A stretch of 64,000 nucleotides of DNA from Acanthopleura granulata (GCA_016165875.1 JABBOT010000081.1:52541-116540), one strand, 5' to 3'; shown: positions 1 through 12,465, counted from the first letter of the stretch. The notes: generated by a model not told the origin, from the letters alone. Translations and numbers: made by a program.

Positions 1-547
1 CAAAATTTCATTTACAAAGGTGATTGCTTATATACCATTTGTAATCACCCATTAAAGTCGTGACACTAAGGGGGAACAACTCTTAACAAGATTTGGAAAG
101 AAAGGCTTGCTTGTATCCATTATTTTTCAGTCCTGAATACGACACAAACTGGCAACTGAAGTCTTCCAGGCGGGAAGCAGAATAAGGCTTGGGTGGAATA
201 CAGTATGTGTATGTCCATGATCAAGATCAGCTGAAATACAGTATGCTGAAATACGTGTACTGTCCATGTACAACTAAAGTTTTGCCTATAAAATTTGGGG
301 GTTTTTGTTTTTTTCTTTTTTTTTCAGAAGCACATGAGGATCTTAAAATGATACTTATGATGGTAACACCAGATTTTTTCTGATAAGAAATTAATAGAAC
401 TCTGAGCAAATTTGACAGACATTGGTGAAAAATTACTTACATACACCATTAAACCTCAATTTAATAAATAATTATGAAGACATTGAATACCATACTGAAA
501 TACATCATACAGTGGGCTATTGATCCTGGTCCCTTTTAAAATCCATG

Positions 548-676
548 GTACTTGTTTTATCTCTTTAAAATACAGATTTATCAGCATCACCGCCAAAATG
601 AAGTTGATTGGTGGTACTTGTTCTATCCCTTTAAAATACAGTTCTGGCTGCATCGCTGCCAAACTGAAGTTGACCT
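548..676. repeat. Two-copy 64-bp tandem repeat
   Basis: Two adjacent units, about 548-611 and 612-676, share the start ggtacttgtt, the core tttaaaatacag and the end aagttga. They differ by scattered substitutions, so the duplication is not recent. The short frames over it are a by-product of the repeat. Confidence 0.6.
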
Positions 677-1217
677 GTGCCCAAAGGTGCGCTGCGGCCA
701 AAGTTTGAAGGAACTTTTTCCTGTGAAGCTGATGACAGTCAGACAGACACACAGACACCAGCAAAAACAAAACTACTTTTGGCAAAGCTTCATCACAGGT
801 GTACATATGTAATGTTCCAGATTGTGAAATAATCCATCTTAATGGGTGTATAAAATGATGTTAAAGCTATAATCATATGATTATTACTTCCTAAGATATA
901 AGAACTCTGATTATGATTTTGTTTTCAACTTCCTGAACCAACTGTACACACTGCACAACACCTGTGATTCTTGTTCCCCTCCTCAGAGAGATATACGTTA
1001 CATAGATGAGTCATGTGTACCCAGCAAGTTAACAAATGGTGGATGGGTAGGTGGATGAACAGATAGAGAGACAGACAGACAGGAGAATCATGTCTTCCTA
1101 TGTTTCAGCAGGGAAGTAGACAGGCTAAGAATAAAATGGTTTACATCTACATTATTTTAGAAATTCCTGCTGTCATGTGTTAATGAAGTCTTGGTAGTAA
1201 TAAGTGGCCAAGCCTTC

Positions 1218-1364
1218 AAATAGGTGCCTGACATTTCTGAAAGCACCCTTTTACCGAAAGCAGTGTGATCCAAGAGACCTTTCGTCCACTAATAGATAAC
1301 ATAGGCAACACAGCCATACAACTTCATCCAAAGGGGTGTTTTCACAAATGTCAGGCACCTATTT
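1218..1364. repeat. Short foldback (MITE-like) element
   Basis: The segment 1218-1250 reappears as its reverse complement at 1331-1364, giving arms of about 33 bp around an 80-bp centre. The arms share the core taggtgcctgacattt. The shape suggests a miniature inverted-repeat element or a local hairpin. No clear target-site duplication is visible, so the transposon interpretation is tentative. Confidence 0.5.
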
Positions 1365-2248
1365 ACCTATTTGACTCAAAGTGACTGAAGAAACTCGCGT
1401 GGCAGTTTGCAAATCTAGCATTCATTGTTTTCCACCAATATGGTGGACATATCTGTATATCACATATGGGAAAGGTCATCAGTAACTTGCCAGTGGTCAT
1501 TGGTTTAGTCTAGGCACTCTGAATGTTTCATGTGACCACAAAACACACTGCCCTGTGAAAAGTGAGCAATTCTCGAGTAGCTGTTGAATAGCAATGAAAT
1601 AGATGTGTATTTCAAATCAGCTAATCTGTTGTCTTTCTCAATGTGAAGATGTATGTTAATTCAAAATAGAATTGCCACCTTGTGGACGAAGCAGTGACAC
1701 GCATGATACTGGTTAGGACATGACACCTCAGGCCACTTACTTGGTGTCTCCCTGAAGAGTGGACTCAAGGGAGGTCACTCTTAAGTGACAATTTACGAAC
1801 AATGTATTCTTTGGGGTAACATTTGATTGCGGTGATTTTGAATACAGGTGATCCAGGACAGTTGACGTATTGATTACGATTTGGACCCTGAGGTGGCTGG
1901 TTCAAAACCTAGAGTGGTCTCAACCCTGAAAATAATTCAGTTGCATTTTTGAGAAATAAATGGTTATTATGCGTCTATGCCTTGCACACTTTGTTAAGGC
2001 AATAAGTAATATATATTTTTATAAATAACAGATTAGTAAATTTATATTTACTTAAATATATGTATGTCTTTAAAAGTTTGTTTTCTTTCTTCCTGTAACA
2101 TGTGTGTACCTTCTTCACCTTAAATTTGTGTATTTGCAAACCAAAGAAGTTCAATGCACTATTATAAACAGTTTCCTCATTTGTTAGAATGCTTTTAATT
2201 TTATTTGCTCAGGGTTTAATCATCCTGGGGAAATGAGCATAAACGTCC

Positions 2249-2478
2249 CTCCATGGCCAAGAGGGTTAGCGCGCCAGCACAAGGCAATGATCCAGATACC
2301 TCTCACAAATGTAGTCGTTATGAGTTCAAGTCCAACTTGTCCACTCTCCAGCTGTATGTGGGAAGGTATGACAGCAAGCTTGGTTGTGGGTTCCCCAGGC
2401 TCTTTCCGATGTCCTCCCACCTTAATGGTGGCAGCCTTCGTTTAAGTGAAAAACACCAATCAAATAAATAAATAAATG
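2249..2478 (+). mobile_element. tRNA-derived SINE, plus strand
   Basis: The copy starts with a tRNA-like head (A-box-like tggccaagagggttagc, B-box-like gagttcaagtcc). It continues through the body shared by the other copies (tgtgggttcccc, tcctccca) and ends in caccaatcaaataaataaat. This tRNA-like head and (aaat)n tail define the SINE family that recurs through the window. The copy is moderately diverged. Confidence 0.85.
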
Positions 2479-2585
2479 TACCCGAACTGTAAAAATGGAC
2501 AGTTTGGTAAATATAGCTCACTGCTTCATACTCGGTATAAGAAGAGAATCTAATTGCCGGTTGGTGGTCGACCCAGTGTCAGTGT

Positions 2586-2860
2586 ACAACAGTGTGAGGT
2601 GTGGTATCAGGTGGCATTGGCATACAGTCAAAGGGAAGTAGAATATCAGGTGTCGTTGGCATGCAGTTACAGTGAGGCATCATATCAGGTGTCATTGGCA
2701 TGCAGTCACATTGATGCAGCATACCAGGTGTCACTGGCATGCAGTCATAGTGAGGGAGTGTGCAAGGTGTCATTGACATACAGTCACAGTGACACAGTGT
2801 ATCAGGTGTCATTGACATGCAGTCACTGAGGCATCATATGAGATGTCTTTGGCTTGCAAA
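2586..2860 (+). repeat. 39-bp minisatellite with an open frame
   Basis: About seven units of 39 bp, beginning near 2586 and then at 2625, 2664, 2703, 2742, 2781 and 2820. Units carry cagtcacagtga and caggtgtcattggcatg. Because 39 is divisible by three, the array is open in one frame from 2554 to 2829, giving a 13-residue repeat around YQVSLACSH. I regard it as a minisatellite; nothing else marks it as a gene. Confidence 0.8.
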
Positions 2861-2877
2861 CTACTGCTAGTAGTAAA

Positions 2878-3000
2878 TAACGCCACCAGACGTAAATAAC
2901 ACCAAAAGACATGACACCATAAGACATGACACCACTAGATAATACCACCAGATATGATATCACCACACATGACACCGCCGGACATGACACCACCAGACTT
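2878..3000. repeat. Short tandem repeat, unit about 16 bp
   Basis: Repeated variants of gacatgacaccaccag, with point changes and small length changes, follow directly after the 39-bp minisatellite. Confidence 0.7.
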
Positions 3001-3953
3001 TCAGAGCATCTGTTTATTATAGTACATGTGTATATTACTTTGTTTTAGTTCAATTACTATAGGAAAATACATACAAATAAACCACTGTGTTCATCCCCCC
3101 GGGATGAAATTTTTATTTTCTTAATACCTGTCTTTGAGACATTCAGTGGACTGCTTTTATTTCTTGCTTGTTTTTCAACAGCAATTAATGCTTTGAAATT
3201 TATCACTCATGTAGCTTTAGACTTAAGCTCAATAAAAACAAAAAACGTCTCACAAACTTTTGAAATGTATTCCAGTTTAAAATATAATAAATAGCAAAAG
3301 AATATAAAAGTTTACAAAGCTTTCAGTAGAAATATCTGTAAATTTTAACTTTAAATGACCAATCAGAAATATCTACCAGACGAATATCAAAAATCTGCAG
3401 GGGGCAAACAACTAGTGATAACCAAGTACAGAACATGGACAATCGTTACTGTTTTACTTCGTACAAGTGCATGTACTTTAAATTCCATGTTTCGAGGCGA
3501 TTTTTGTGTAGTCAAGGTTCAAGACTGGAGCAATGCTCTGGGCAGAGGGTCCTGAATGTAGGGGTTTAATTGGAATAGATGATAATAAATGTCATGAATT
3601 TTCTCTAAATTTTTGTGTTCTCAGTGGTGATTTAATTCTAAAACACACCCTTAGGGTTGCTAGAAATAAGTTATTAAGAAAACTACATTATAAGAGGGTA
3701 AAAGAACTAAAACAAAAACCGATCCCTCACATTGGAGACCCTCAATATGAAGTTTGGCTGTCCTGAAGAGGCCAACACTTCCGCTTATGGTCGGACTGGG
3801 AAAACGTGGGTGACAAAATTTCAACCGGTTTGTTTGGAAATTTCTGTGCCAGGTAGGGTTGTTTCTGGTCTTTGAAGTATTTCCTTGCAAAGCATTCCCA
3901 AGGATAAACTATGTTGATGGCTGTATGCATGGTCATGTAATTTTCATTTTCAG
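3001..3953. other. Non-coding stretch
   Basis: AT-rich sequence with short frames on both strands and no family motif that I recognise. It ends at a possible 3' splice site (attttcattttcag) at 3953. Confidence 0.5.
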
Positions 3954-4138
3954 TTGTGAAGAAAATAGAAAGAAATCGTCCGCGTTGTGCCAACGCCGGT
4001 CCGTCTACGTGTGAAACAGAAGACGTTGAACAGTTGAAGTGCGGATGTATTCGAATGAAGGCATTGAAAGTGTGTGTAAAATTATGTACAGCCTGTGATG
4101 AATTGACAAACAGTTCACGCTCTGTAGTGACAGACTGA
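3954..4138 (+). CDS. Possible Cys-rich terminal exon, unknown protein
   Basis: A polypyrimidine tract and cag at 3951-3953 precede an open frame that runs to TGA at 4136-4138. The frame encodes a basic start (KKIERNRPRC) and then a cysteine cluster with the spacing C-x-C...C...C..C (CGCIRMKALKVCVKLCTACD). The cysteine pattern recalls CXC-type clusters found near the end of some transposon-encoded and nuclear proteins. I cannot place it in a family, and no upstream exon is apparent. It may equally be a chance frame or a decayed transposon end. Confidence 0.25.
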
Positions 4139-4294
4139 GACACGATGCCACTTTTGTACTTCGTGAATAATTTACCACGCCAATAAACAAAAGCCGTAGA
4201 TATTTGCAGACTACACTGTAGATCTAGTTTGGAATTGATAATGTAACTTATAAGTATGTGTGTGTGGGGGGGGGGGTTGGCAATGCATGCATTT

Positions 4295-4575
4295 GACTGG
4301 GTTTTATGTCGCCATCAACAGTTTTTCAGTTACGTGACGTCTAGGAGTGCATAGAATATATCTGTATTCTGTGCCTTCTTGTGGCAGTGTCAGTCTATGT
4401 CGCCAGTAGAGCATCATGCCGAAGACACCAGAAGGGACGCCCCACCCGGTCACATTATACTGACACCAAACCATACCAGCAAGGAATTGCCCTAGCCTCT
4501 AGATGCAGAGTACCAAACGAAGTAGCAACAACTACCATTTTAACGTCTTTGTATGACCCAACCCAGGACTGAGAT
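4295..4575 (+). mobile_element. Dispersed repeat (mollusc-type), copy 1
   Basis: The segment contains tcatgccgaagacaccaga, a cccacccggtcacattatac block and a terminal cccaacccaggactgag. The middle is shared with 16,280-16,440 and with the reverse strand at 43,250-43,380. I associate this pattern with a repeat family common in mollusc genomes, from memory and unverified here. The 63-codon frame at 4381-4572 lies inside it and is not a gene. Confidence 0.55.
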
Positions 4576-6654
4576 AATGCAAGTGAAAGCACATGTATAT
4601 ACATATGGAAGACAGATAACTAGGGTTGGCTTTAAGTGAAACAGTTCAGTCTGTTCCTAGTCGTGTGTGTATATAAATATAAGCACTATGTAGTTGACAC
4701 ACTTCAATATACACATGATCATGTGCCTGGAAGTTATAAGCAGTGCACAAGTTTTTATAGCACATGTACTTGTATTCCAATGTCAGAATAGAATGGAGAA
4801 TTCACTCTTTCGGCATAAGCTCTGACAGGTGGAGTTCCTTACATTGTGTGGCCAAAAATGTGGCAAGCACAAACAATATTACTCTTCTGTGATTGTTGAA
4901 TAAAACTTTGTGGTAAAAGAATGGTTCTGTCATCTGTGACGTTACGGAAGCCAGGTTTCGACATGCCATGCTACGTGAAGAAAATGATGTCCTTTTGTGG
5001 CGTGATGTTACAGTTTTACAGCATGGTAGGATAAAAACTTACAAAACGTGTTCTCTAGCGATGCTGAATCTCTTTTTGGGCAACAGGAACGAAATTCCGA
5101 TTATAGGTTCCTCTGAACACATAAGCTGCCATGTTAAAGGGTAGGGAATTGACCCTCTCAAAGTTTAACATGTATTGTTTTAGCGATGTAATTCAAAACC
5201 TGCGTATTGCAGAATGCATCAGAACGTGACGCAATAATGACATGTCAATGCCGTACAAAATGGATCAGTGTCATAGGTTAGGGTTATTATGCTGAGCTCG
5301 TCTGTTGAAGTATGTTACGATGTGACAGTATACATTATACTATGAGCCTGAATTCACCACGCACAGAAGAGAAAGCCCCAGCGCCAGCTTACAGTCTGAT
5401 CAATTCACATTCAGAGATCTGTAATTTTCAAGCCCAATAAGGGACGTTGTCATTTCAGGCTACGCGCTACTACAGTCACCACAACAGACCAGCCATGGTC
5501 AAATTAACTGCCACTCAGAGAAGCAAGCTCGTCAAAGGCCTTTAAAATTTTAGGGTGAAGCTGCTTTCTACGGCTAACATGTGTCGATCTTTGCCATCAA
5601 AATATTTGCCTTGAGTTTAACTTAAACTGAGTTTTTGTTACATTTATTTCTTATTTCTATATACTCAACCTGACGTGTTGCTTTCATTTCACAACAAGGG
5701 TCTACCACAGTGCTTCTGACACTACATGTGCCCATAAACACAAAGTTTCTGTACTTGATGATTGATATCAACGTGTAGTGAAAGGCAAATGCATCATTGC
5801 ACCAGCACAAATCTTTCTGTACTTAACTAGTACATTGGTGGGCAAAATTATAATCAGTTTATTCGAAAGATTTTTACTTTGAAAGCACATAATACTGCCA
5901 CATATGAAGGCAAATCTTCCAGATACAACTAATCCAAAATTTTGTTGAAGTTATAGTGTCATGATATTTAAATGGCAGATGAGCATTGTAGTGAATAGTA
6001 AAGCTCAGCTCACACAGAAAACATTCTTGTGGAAAATAGGAGTTTCGGATTCCTGTGTTAAATGCTCGAAAACATTGTTCAGACGCACCAGGCCAAAATG
6101 ACGTCGTTTCAGTCAGAAGCTCCCAGGAACTCACAGGCGACCAGTGTGGGTAGGTATTCCTATTTATGGGTTATTTGACATTTTTTTTTCTGTGGCACAA
6201 GATTTTAACTTGCGTTTAGAATAATCCCAGCAGTTGAACGTAGTAAAGACAAGGTTATAGGCCCTACGTGAGGCTGCCAGTCATCCACTGGTCTGTCGTC
6301 CAACACTAAATAATCCATTGGTAAAGTGGATTCAAGAGCAGCCGCCATTTTGTCTAAACTCACGTGACTTTTCCATCAACGCTGATTGACTGATGTAGAC
6401 GACAAAGTCTCACCATCCAGATTGTCCGCACACAAGCGAAATCTTGTGTCTGAGTCACTTGTTTCTGGATGTTTGTGTTTCCAAAAATTAAACACGCTGA
6501 ATCTTTTGACGGAGTTTTCCAGGCTCGGGAATTCTTGAGGCTTTTTTGTTGTCATGATCAACAAATCCAGTTTCCGACCAGAGCTATTGTCCATCACAGA
6601 TGTTTCACTGGGCTAAAGTTGGCCCCCGGAGCTGCCAAAATGCTATGTGTTTAT
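4576..6654. other. Non-coding stretch
   Basis: No exon, tandem array or recognisable repeat is visible. All frames are under 90 codons without motifs. Confidence 0.5.
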
Positions 6655-6903
6655 TTTTCTGATTGGGATTTTACGCCGTACTCAAGAACATTTCACCTCT
6701 ACGATGGCTGCCAGCGTTCTGATGAGAGGAAACCTGCAGAGCCCGGCAGAAACCCTCGACCATCTGCAGGTTGCTGGCGGACCTTCCACGCAGGAGAGAA
6801 AGCGACCATGAGCTGGACTTGAACTCACAGCGGCCGTATTTGTCAGGCTCACTGGTCTTTGCTCTGCACTAGCACACTAACCCCTTCAGCCACGGAGGCT
6901 TCA
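6655..6903 (-). mobile_element. tRNA-derived SINE, minus strand
   Basis: Reverse-complement copy of the window's SINE. The tail-side motif gattgggattttacgccgta opens it and the tRNA-like head ends at ccacggaggctt. Body blocks (ggttgctggcggacctt, catgagctggacttgaactc) are well kept. The 117-codon frame 6469-6822 runs into it and is not a gene. Confidence 0.85.
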
Positions 6904-8198
6904 TAAAATGTTACATGTAACTTGGGTGCAGGACAATATGTATATGCTTGTATGTACGAAAAACTTTCTGACAAAATCTTACTACTTAAAAATGGTATTT
7001 AAGTCAGAATGAATGTAACTCAGCAACCACTCTGCCGTACAGTGCTACATACATGTAATTTACATTTTCATCCACTCAGTTTCTCACCTGTTACCCAATG
7101 ACCCGGTGCCCTGGCCCATATTATTTCTTGTTCGAGACATAGTAGTGTAACGAGACATACATATATTGATTCATCCGTCAAGTACATCTATGTCAAGATG
7201 TTATTGATCAGTACTCTTGAGGCTATGCTGCACCAATTTTATCCCGTGTTTTAAAAAACCACGGAGTAAAAATGAAGGTGGAAATATATATTTTGGCCTA
7301 CCTTGATGTGTGTTTTTTAGGGGTGTTGGAGAAGGGGGGTATGATTTTCCTGTATTTCCATGCTTTAAGTTTATGGACACATGTCTTTAACAAGAAAAAT
7401 TGCTGGGACACTCCTTACTGTCCACAAATTACATGATTTTTTGACATTGGAAAAAGACTTTCTACATTCTACATGTAAAACAACAATTGAAATTAGCTTG
7501 GCTTGACTAGTAAAGGCCCCTGACTATGCTGTAAGCACAAGTTCATACCCACAGAAATTCCATTGGCTTGGATTCTTTCAGGAAGCCCATGTACATTTAG
7601 CTCTAACAGTGTTATCATTATTTAGGATTAGTTTGTATGGACAATTTTGAGAACTATGGACATACCTTGCTGCAGTGGCATTCTACCATTTGTAAAGCAA
7701 AGTCATCTCCAGGGAATTCATCAGAATGATTTCCTAAAACGACCAATCAAAACCAGCTAAAAAAAATGGCTAAGGTGCCGCTTGCTCTCACGACTTTTAT
7801 GGAGTGAATGTCTAGCTCAAAGCTGTGTACACCAACTGAGCTATCCAGACAGCTGGGAAGATCTTGCTTGTGTTAATTGTAAGAAGTGAAAGATATTTCA
7901 CAAAAAGACATAATTTAGTGATTTAGCACTACTGAATGACTCAGTGTTTTGGAAGGAAATATACAGTGTACAATGACCATCTGCAGGATACATCGAGACT
8001 GTCAAGTCAGTATTTTCGCAGGACTTGGTTTATCAGAGTTGGAAATCGTACACGTACATGTCACTTTTCTACTCTGTTAGAGGCAGGTTTGTAATATTAT
8101 ATTAGTACAAGTACAATAGTCGAATTTTGTACTTACACGTACGTATTCTTTCAGGAGATCGCATTAAGTGCACATGTGTACAGTGTATTTCATATTTA
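6904..8198. other. Non-coding stretch
   Basis: Nothing beyond AT-rich unique-looking sequence and a few short homopolymers; no exon signal. Confidence 0.5.
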
Positions 8199-8457
8199 GG
8201 GCTTCCGTGGCCGAGGTGGTTAGGGCACCAGCGTGGAGTAATGACCCAGGTACCTCTCACCAATGCAGTCGCTTTGTGTTCAAGTCCAGCTCATACGAGC
8301 TTCTGGCCGTACGTGAAGAAGTCCACCAGCTACTTGTGGATGGTTGTGGGTTTCCTCCAGGCCCTGCTCGGTTCTCTCACCATAATGCTGGCTGTCGTGG
8401 TATGAATGAAATATTTTGAGTATGGCGTAAAACACCAAACGAATAAAAACATAAATA
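8199..8457 (+). mobile_element. tRNA-derived SINE, plus strand
   Basis: Full-length-looking copy starting gcttccgtggccgaggtgg and ending at ggcgtaaaacacc plus an aataaa-rich tail. The A-box-like and B-box-like blocks of the tRNA-related head are both clear. Confidence 0.9.
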
Positions 8458-9141
8458 ATTAAGATTTCAAGGCTTAGGTGACAGAATCTGACAAATATCC
8501 GGTGACAATTTTATCCTGACTGACTGTGAAAAAAAATGTTGAGCAGCCTATAAAAAGTACAAGCATAGTGTGTGCGCGTCATACAGTAATCATCAGCGTT
8601 GATTAACAGTGTTTTTAATAATTAATAAAAGTTTTATTTCGTGTTGCATGTACAGTGTATGTAATTGATGTTGATGTAATTTGAGCTGAATGTTTGTGTT
8701 CAGGTGTCTCTGTGTATAGTCAAGCCCTTGAGGATAGCCTTGCTACCAAATATAAACTGTTGTTAAAAAATGTTCATTCATAATGGAGCTGTGTAAAGTG
8801 GCTTGTTCTTTTTTTGTTGTTGTTTTTTTCGACCTCAAAGTAAGAGTCAAATAACTGATATGTGCATGAATGCTTGTAATCTAGAGTGATGATGGAACTT
8901 CGAATAAGCACATTATGTAGTAATGCATAAAATGTGAGACATACATCTGGGAACGTGTCGCGATCATTTGGCCTTGTTCAATATCTGACAAGATGTGGCC
9001 GGTTTGGGAAACATACATGTGTGTAACAAACTTGTATGTTATGGGGTTACTAGGGACAAAACGTCACCACTGTCAGTGTGACAAAATGTGATGCTCACAG
9101 TTTGTCCTTTGTTCTCTGTGCAATGGCTACATTATACAGTT
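8458..9141. other. Non-coding stretch
   Basis: No exon or repeat that I can support. Confidence 0.45.
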
Positions 9142-9296
9142 CAGTTACGGGTGTAGTCAGTCCGCATGTAGATATACTTCTTTGGCTACATGGACTCGCC
9201 CTACTACAAGAAGACACCATATTCTAAGGACTCCTCGTCGTCATATGACTGAAAAGTTGTTGAGTAAGGCATAAAACCCAAACATACATACATGCA
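9142..9296 (+). mobile_element. Dispersed repeat fragment with 'cataaaaccc' type tail
   Basis: The end reads cgtcgtcatatgactgaaaa, then a ttgagtaaggcataaaaccc block and a (cata)n tail. It resembles the 3' end of a short retroposon that I associate with molluscs, and its tail differs from that of the main SINE. The 5' limit is uncertain. Confidence 0.45.
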
Positions 9297-9711
9297 TGTA
9301 GATTTTAAACTTTATAAACCATTTTTGTGTCATCATTATTTTGGATAGAACTTCCTGGGTATAAAGTAGAGATTTTCTCAGCAGTGAAAATTCGCAGAAG
9401 GTCAGAAACCAGCTCAGGTTTTGAACCCCACACCCAAGGACAGTTACCATATCCGTGGAAAAAACAACTGGATAATCGTTATTAAAGGTTTCGAGCATGG
9501 TTTTCAGGTTTTGTCATTTCCTATGGTAGTTGTTTTGAGGTTTGGTCATGAAATGTCATGAAAATATTTGTTATGAAATTTTAATGACAACCTATAGTAC
9601 ACAGTATGCATGACATGTAAAACTGACATGTTACATCTCCATTCAAGACAGAAAAGATGTCCCGTTATCAGAATGATCAAATTAATCCTAAAATCAGCTC
9701 CTAAAATATTT

Positions 9712-9982
9712 GATTGATTTATTTATTTTTTTGATTGGTGTTTTACGCCGTACTCAAGAATATTGCACTTAAACCACGGCGGCCAGCATTATGGTGGGAG
9801 GAAAACGGGCAGAGCCCAGGGGAAACCCACGACCATCCGTTGGTTGGTTGCAGACCTTCCCACGTACGGCCATAGAGGAAGCCAGCATGAGCTGGTCTTG
9901 AGCTCACAGCGACCGCATTGGTGGGAGGCTTCGGGTCATTGTGCTGCGATAGCGCGCTAACCGACTGAGCCACGGAAGCCCC
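9712..9982 (-). mobile_element. tRNA-derived SINE, minus strand
   Basis: Complete reverse copy: an (attt)n tail at 9718-9740, ttggtgttttacgccgtact, the conserved body, and the tRNA-like head ending gccacggaagccccc. It is one of the best preserved copies. Frames on both strands across it are incidental. Confidence 0.9.
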
Positions 9983-10976
9983 CGTTTCTAAAGTAAGTAT
10001 ACAGGAGTTTCAGTTTTACGCATGTTATATTGGATTTTGGCTCGTAAATTACTGTGCTCCCAAAATAGTGTAGCATTTCTGGCCAGCCTTAGCAATATGT
10101 GTACCTGCACGAGGAAGGGGTTCCTGTTTTCTTTGTAAGTAAATTGTACTGCCATAAGTGGATTTTGCGCCTGAATTTTGCTTTTGTGCTTTGACGTGTG
10201 ACGTTTAAAATTACACCCATCACATCTCCAGATCATTTGCTTTACATGTATTAATCTAAGGTTACAAGACTTCCTTGTCTGTTTCCTGCAAAAGATTCCT
10301 CTGGTGTAAGGTCATGTGCATTGTCCGGAAATTAAGAATCAGTGGATGATTATTGCTAAACGTGTTTAAAAAGGAATAAACCAGGAATCCGTGGAAATTA
10401 AGAATGTCATTCTGTAAATGTGACTACCAAGGTACAAGATGTTGCTTTGTCAATGACGTGATTCTGTCATTTGTTTTATACAGATTTGTATCGTGCTTGG
10501 CGTCTAAAAAAACAAAAAAAAAAAAAGGAAAGAAAAGCATTTAAAAAAATAAAAACAAACTGGGATAAAAATATTTGCCACAAAGGATTCCCTCAAAAAA
10601 ATCTCAGGATGCAATATTCAAAGATTACTGAGGAAACTGTGAGTGCATAGCGTAGAGTGGATCAAGCTTAGCATTAGCCAGGCTGCAGTTTGTTTTTCAC
10701 TTGGGTTAGTTGCTGCTGGAGTTAGCTGTGAATGACCCCCCTGTTGTGTGTTCATCAACATTGTCTAATGTGTGTGTGTGTGTGACATGCTATCATCACA
10801 GTGTTTTGTCCAAGTCAAGGGCAGCCCTCTTATGTCACAGAGAAACTGAGATGTGGCTAAGTGGAAAGGCTCAGAATTCATACTTGTATGTTACAAGTTG
10901 GAAAGATTGTCAGTGCCTTGCCTATGGTGGCTGGTATATTCCGGGCACTCTTATTTCCATCATATGTCCTGTATAT
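9983..10976. other. Non-coding stretch with an A-rich tract
   Basis: Contains an A-rich tract at 10,507-10,555 and a short (gt)n run near 10,770. No coding exon is supported. Confidence 0.5.
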
Positions 10977-11153
10977 ATGTTGAAAACTGATAACCGTTTG
11001 GTAAGGGCGAAGTGCTCAAGTATATGGCGATAAAGATCCGCCAGCAACCTGCGGATGCTCATGGCTCTCCGCCTCTTACCATATTGCTCGCCACTGTTGT
11101 ATAAGTGAAATATTTATGAGTAGGGCGTTAAACACCATTCAAATAAATAAATA
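10977..11153 (+). mobile_element. SINE 3' half fused to a local repeat
   Basis: From about 11,035 the sequence follows the SINE body (cgccagcaacctgcggatg) to its tail at 11,153. The preceding 60 bp (starting ttgaaaactgataaccgttt) are not SINE. They recur, together with the first SINE bases, at 11,323-11,400. This is a chimeric junction that was later duplicated. Confidence 0.65.
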
Positions 11154-11322
11154 AACAGCTACATATGTTAGTTCATCCTGTGCATCTTTATGGGTATAAC
11201 TAATTATTAGACTTGGCTCAGCTTGTAATGATCAGCAGGTTGCTCCGGCGTGACATTAGGCTGTTCCTGTGGTCAAGGTCTACATGTACTTAGACCTCTC
11301 TAGGTTGTTCTCCATGTTGTGA

Positions 11323-11400
11323 TAATGTTGAAAACTGATAACCGTTTGGTAAGGGTGAAATTCTCAAGGATATAGCGTTAAAGATCCGCCAGGAACCTGC
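11323..11400 (+). repeat. Direct repeat of 10,977-11,052
   Basis: Shares ttgaaaactgataaccgttt, ggtaaggg and aaagatccgccag with the upstream copy, then diverges after aacctgcg. Offset is about 346 bp. Confidence 0.7.
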
Positions 11401-11529
11401 GCTTGGTCATTACGATCGTGATCACGTAGGCGACATTTTTGTATTTCAATAGTGTTTGACTAACTCTTTAAGTGTCAGCTCTGTAATATCTGACCAGATT
11501 AATAAATACGGCCCCCATAATATCGATAA

Positions 11530-12465
11530 TGGGATCGCCATTATATCCAAGGTGGTATAGAAGGTCTATCTGCGTACAACCACGACGTGGTTGATCATAA
11601 ATTTGATCGCATTTCTCTACATCGACAATTTCATTGGTAAGTTCTTAGGGCCATTGACTCCAACCGACGTAGTTTTAGGATGTAAGATGTGTTAGGTGTT
11701 ATATCTGTGAATCCCTGAGACAAGGAAATTGCCTGGGAGAATTTCCAAGCCTGTGTACTGTTGATCAAAGCTGCCGAAAGCTACTCTAAGTATTCTAACA
11801 TCTCCTCCAGCTGATCTACTTGGCCAAATGAGACCAAAGCAACTCGGCTATATGTAGGTTCATAGGGCCCAGTTGGACCACAGAACTATCTGTGGCCACA
11901 GTCCTCATATTTTGCATAATGTTGACGCCAACAATTGTGCCAGTTTATTTTTTCTCTTCAGAGTGTGTAAAATATCTTTTCACTGCGCCTGCTTTTGAAA
12001 ATTATGTTCGTTTTCAGTATTGTCACTAATAAAAATTTTATATATTCAGCGGAGTGTTGTATAGGAAAAGAAACATAGTCAAAAAGAGGAGTAAATAGTA
12101 CTTTTGACCGCCATTTTGTTTTCAAATTTTTGATAATTTTATGGTTAATATCAGACTGACATCAACCATGGTGAAATTATATATTACCCATAGAGCGTCT
12201 GGTTAGTTGGTTTTGTTAGTAACATGGAGATGCCATCAAACGACAAAATAGCTCATGTTGTCTGGCTGAGAATATTAGACACTGGGAACTCGCTGACTTA
12301 GATCGCTAAAGACCAAGAACGTGGCTACCGGATCCAGATCCCGCTTACATGGCTGTGGTTTCGAGTAAAGGCATTTATCTGTTATCTTACACAAGCAGAT
12401 GTTTTCTCCAGGCACTCCGATTTCCACGACCACGTCATTCAAATCAGAAATTCTAGTGCAGGACA
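11530..12465. repeat. Outer arm of long inverted duplication (left)
   Basis: This block matches the reverse complement of about 50,495-51,392. Shared landmarks are the ccacgacgtgg and atcgcatttctctacatc blocks (11,580-11,630), the gaatatataaaattttt-type stretch near 12,045, and the tggctaccggatccagatcc block near 12,330. No gene is visible in either arm. Confidence 0.8.

Larger units (their letters stand above)
1..2248. other. Non-coding stretch
   Basis: I see no convincing exon here; the open frames are short, lack family motifs and overlap on both strands. It holds a 64-bp tandem duplication (548-676) and a foldback element (1218-1364), both listed separately. The rest is AT-rich unique-looking sequence. 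Confidence 0.6.

Noticed and set aside
8199..8300. tRNA gene
   Set aside because: The A- and B-box-like blocks belong to a SINE head; a full cloverleaf is not present and a SINE body follows.
9743..9973. Similar minus-strand frame in several places (MAQSVSALSQHNDP type), suggesting a gene family
   Set aside because: These are translations of the tRNA-derived SINE; the same peptide appears at every copy (for example 16,614-16,808 and 20,652-20,996).
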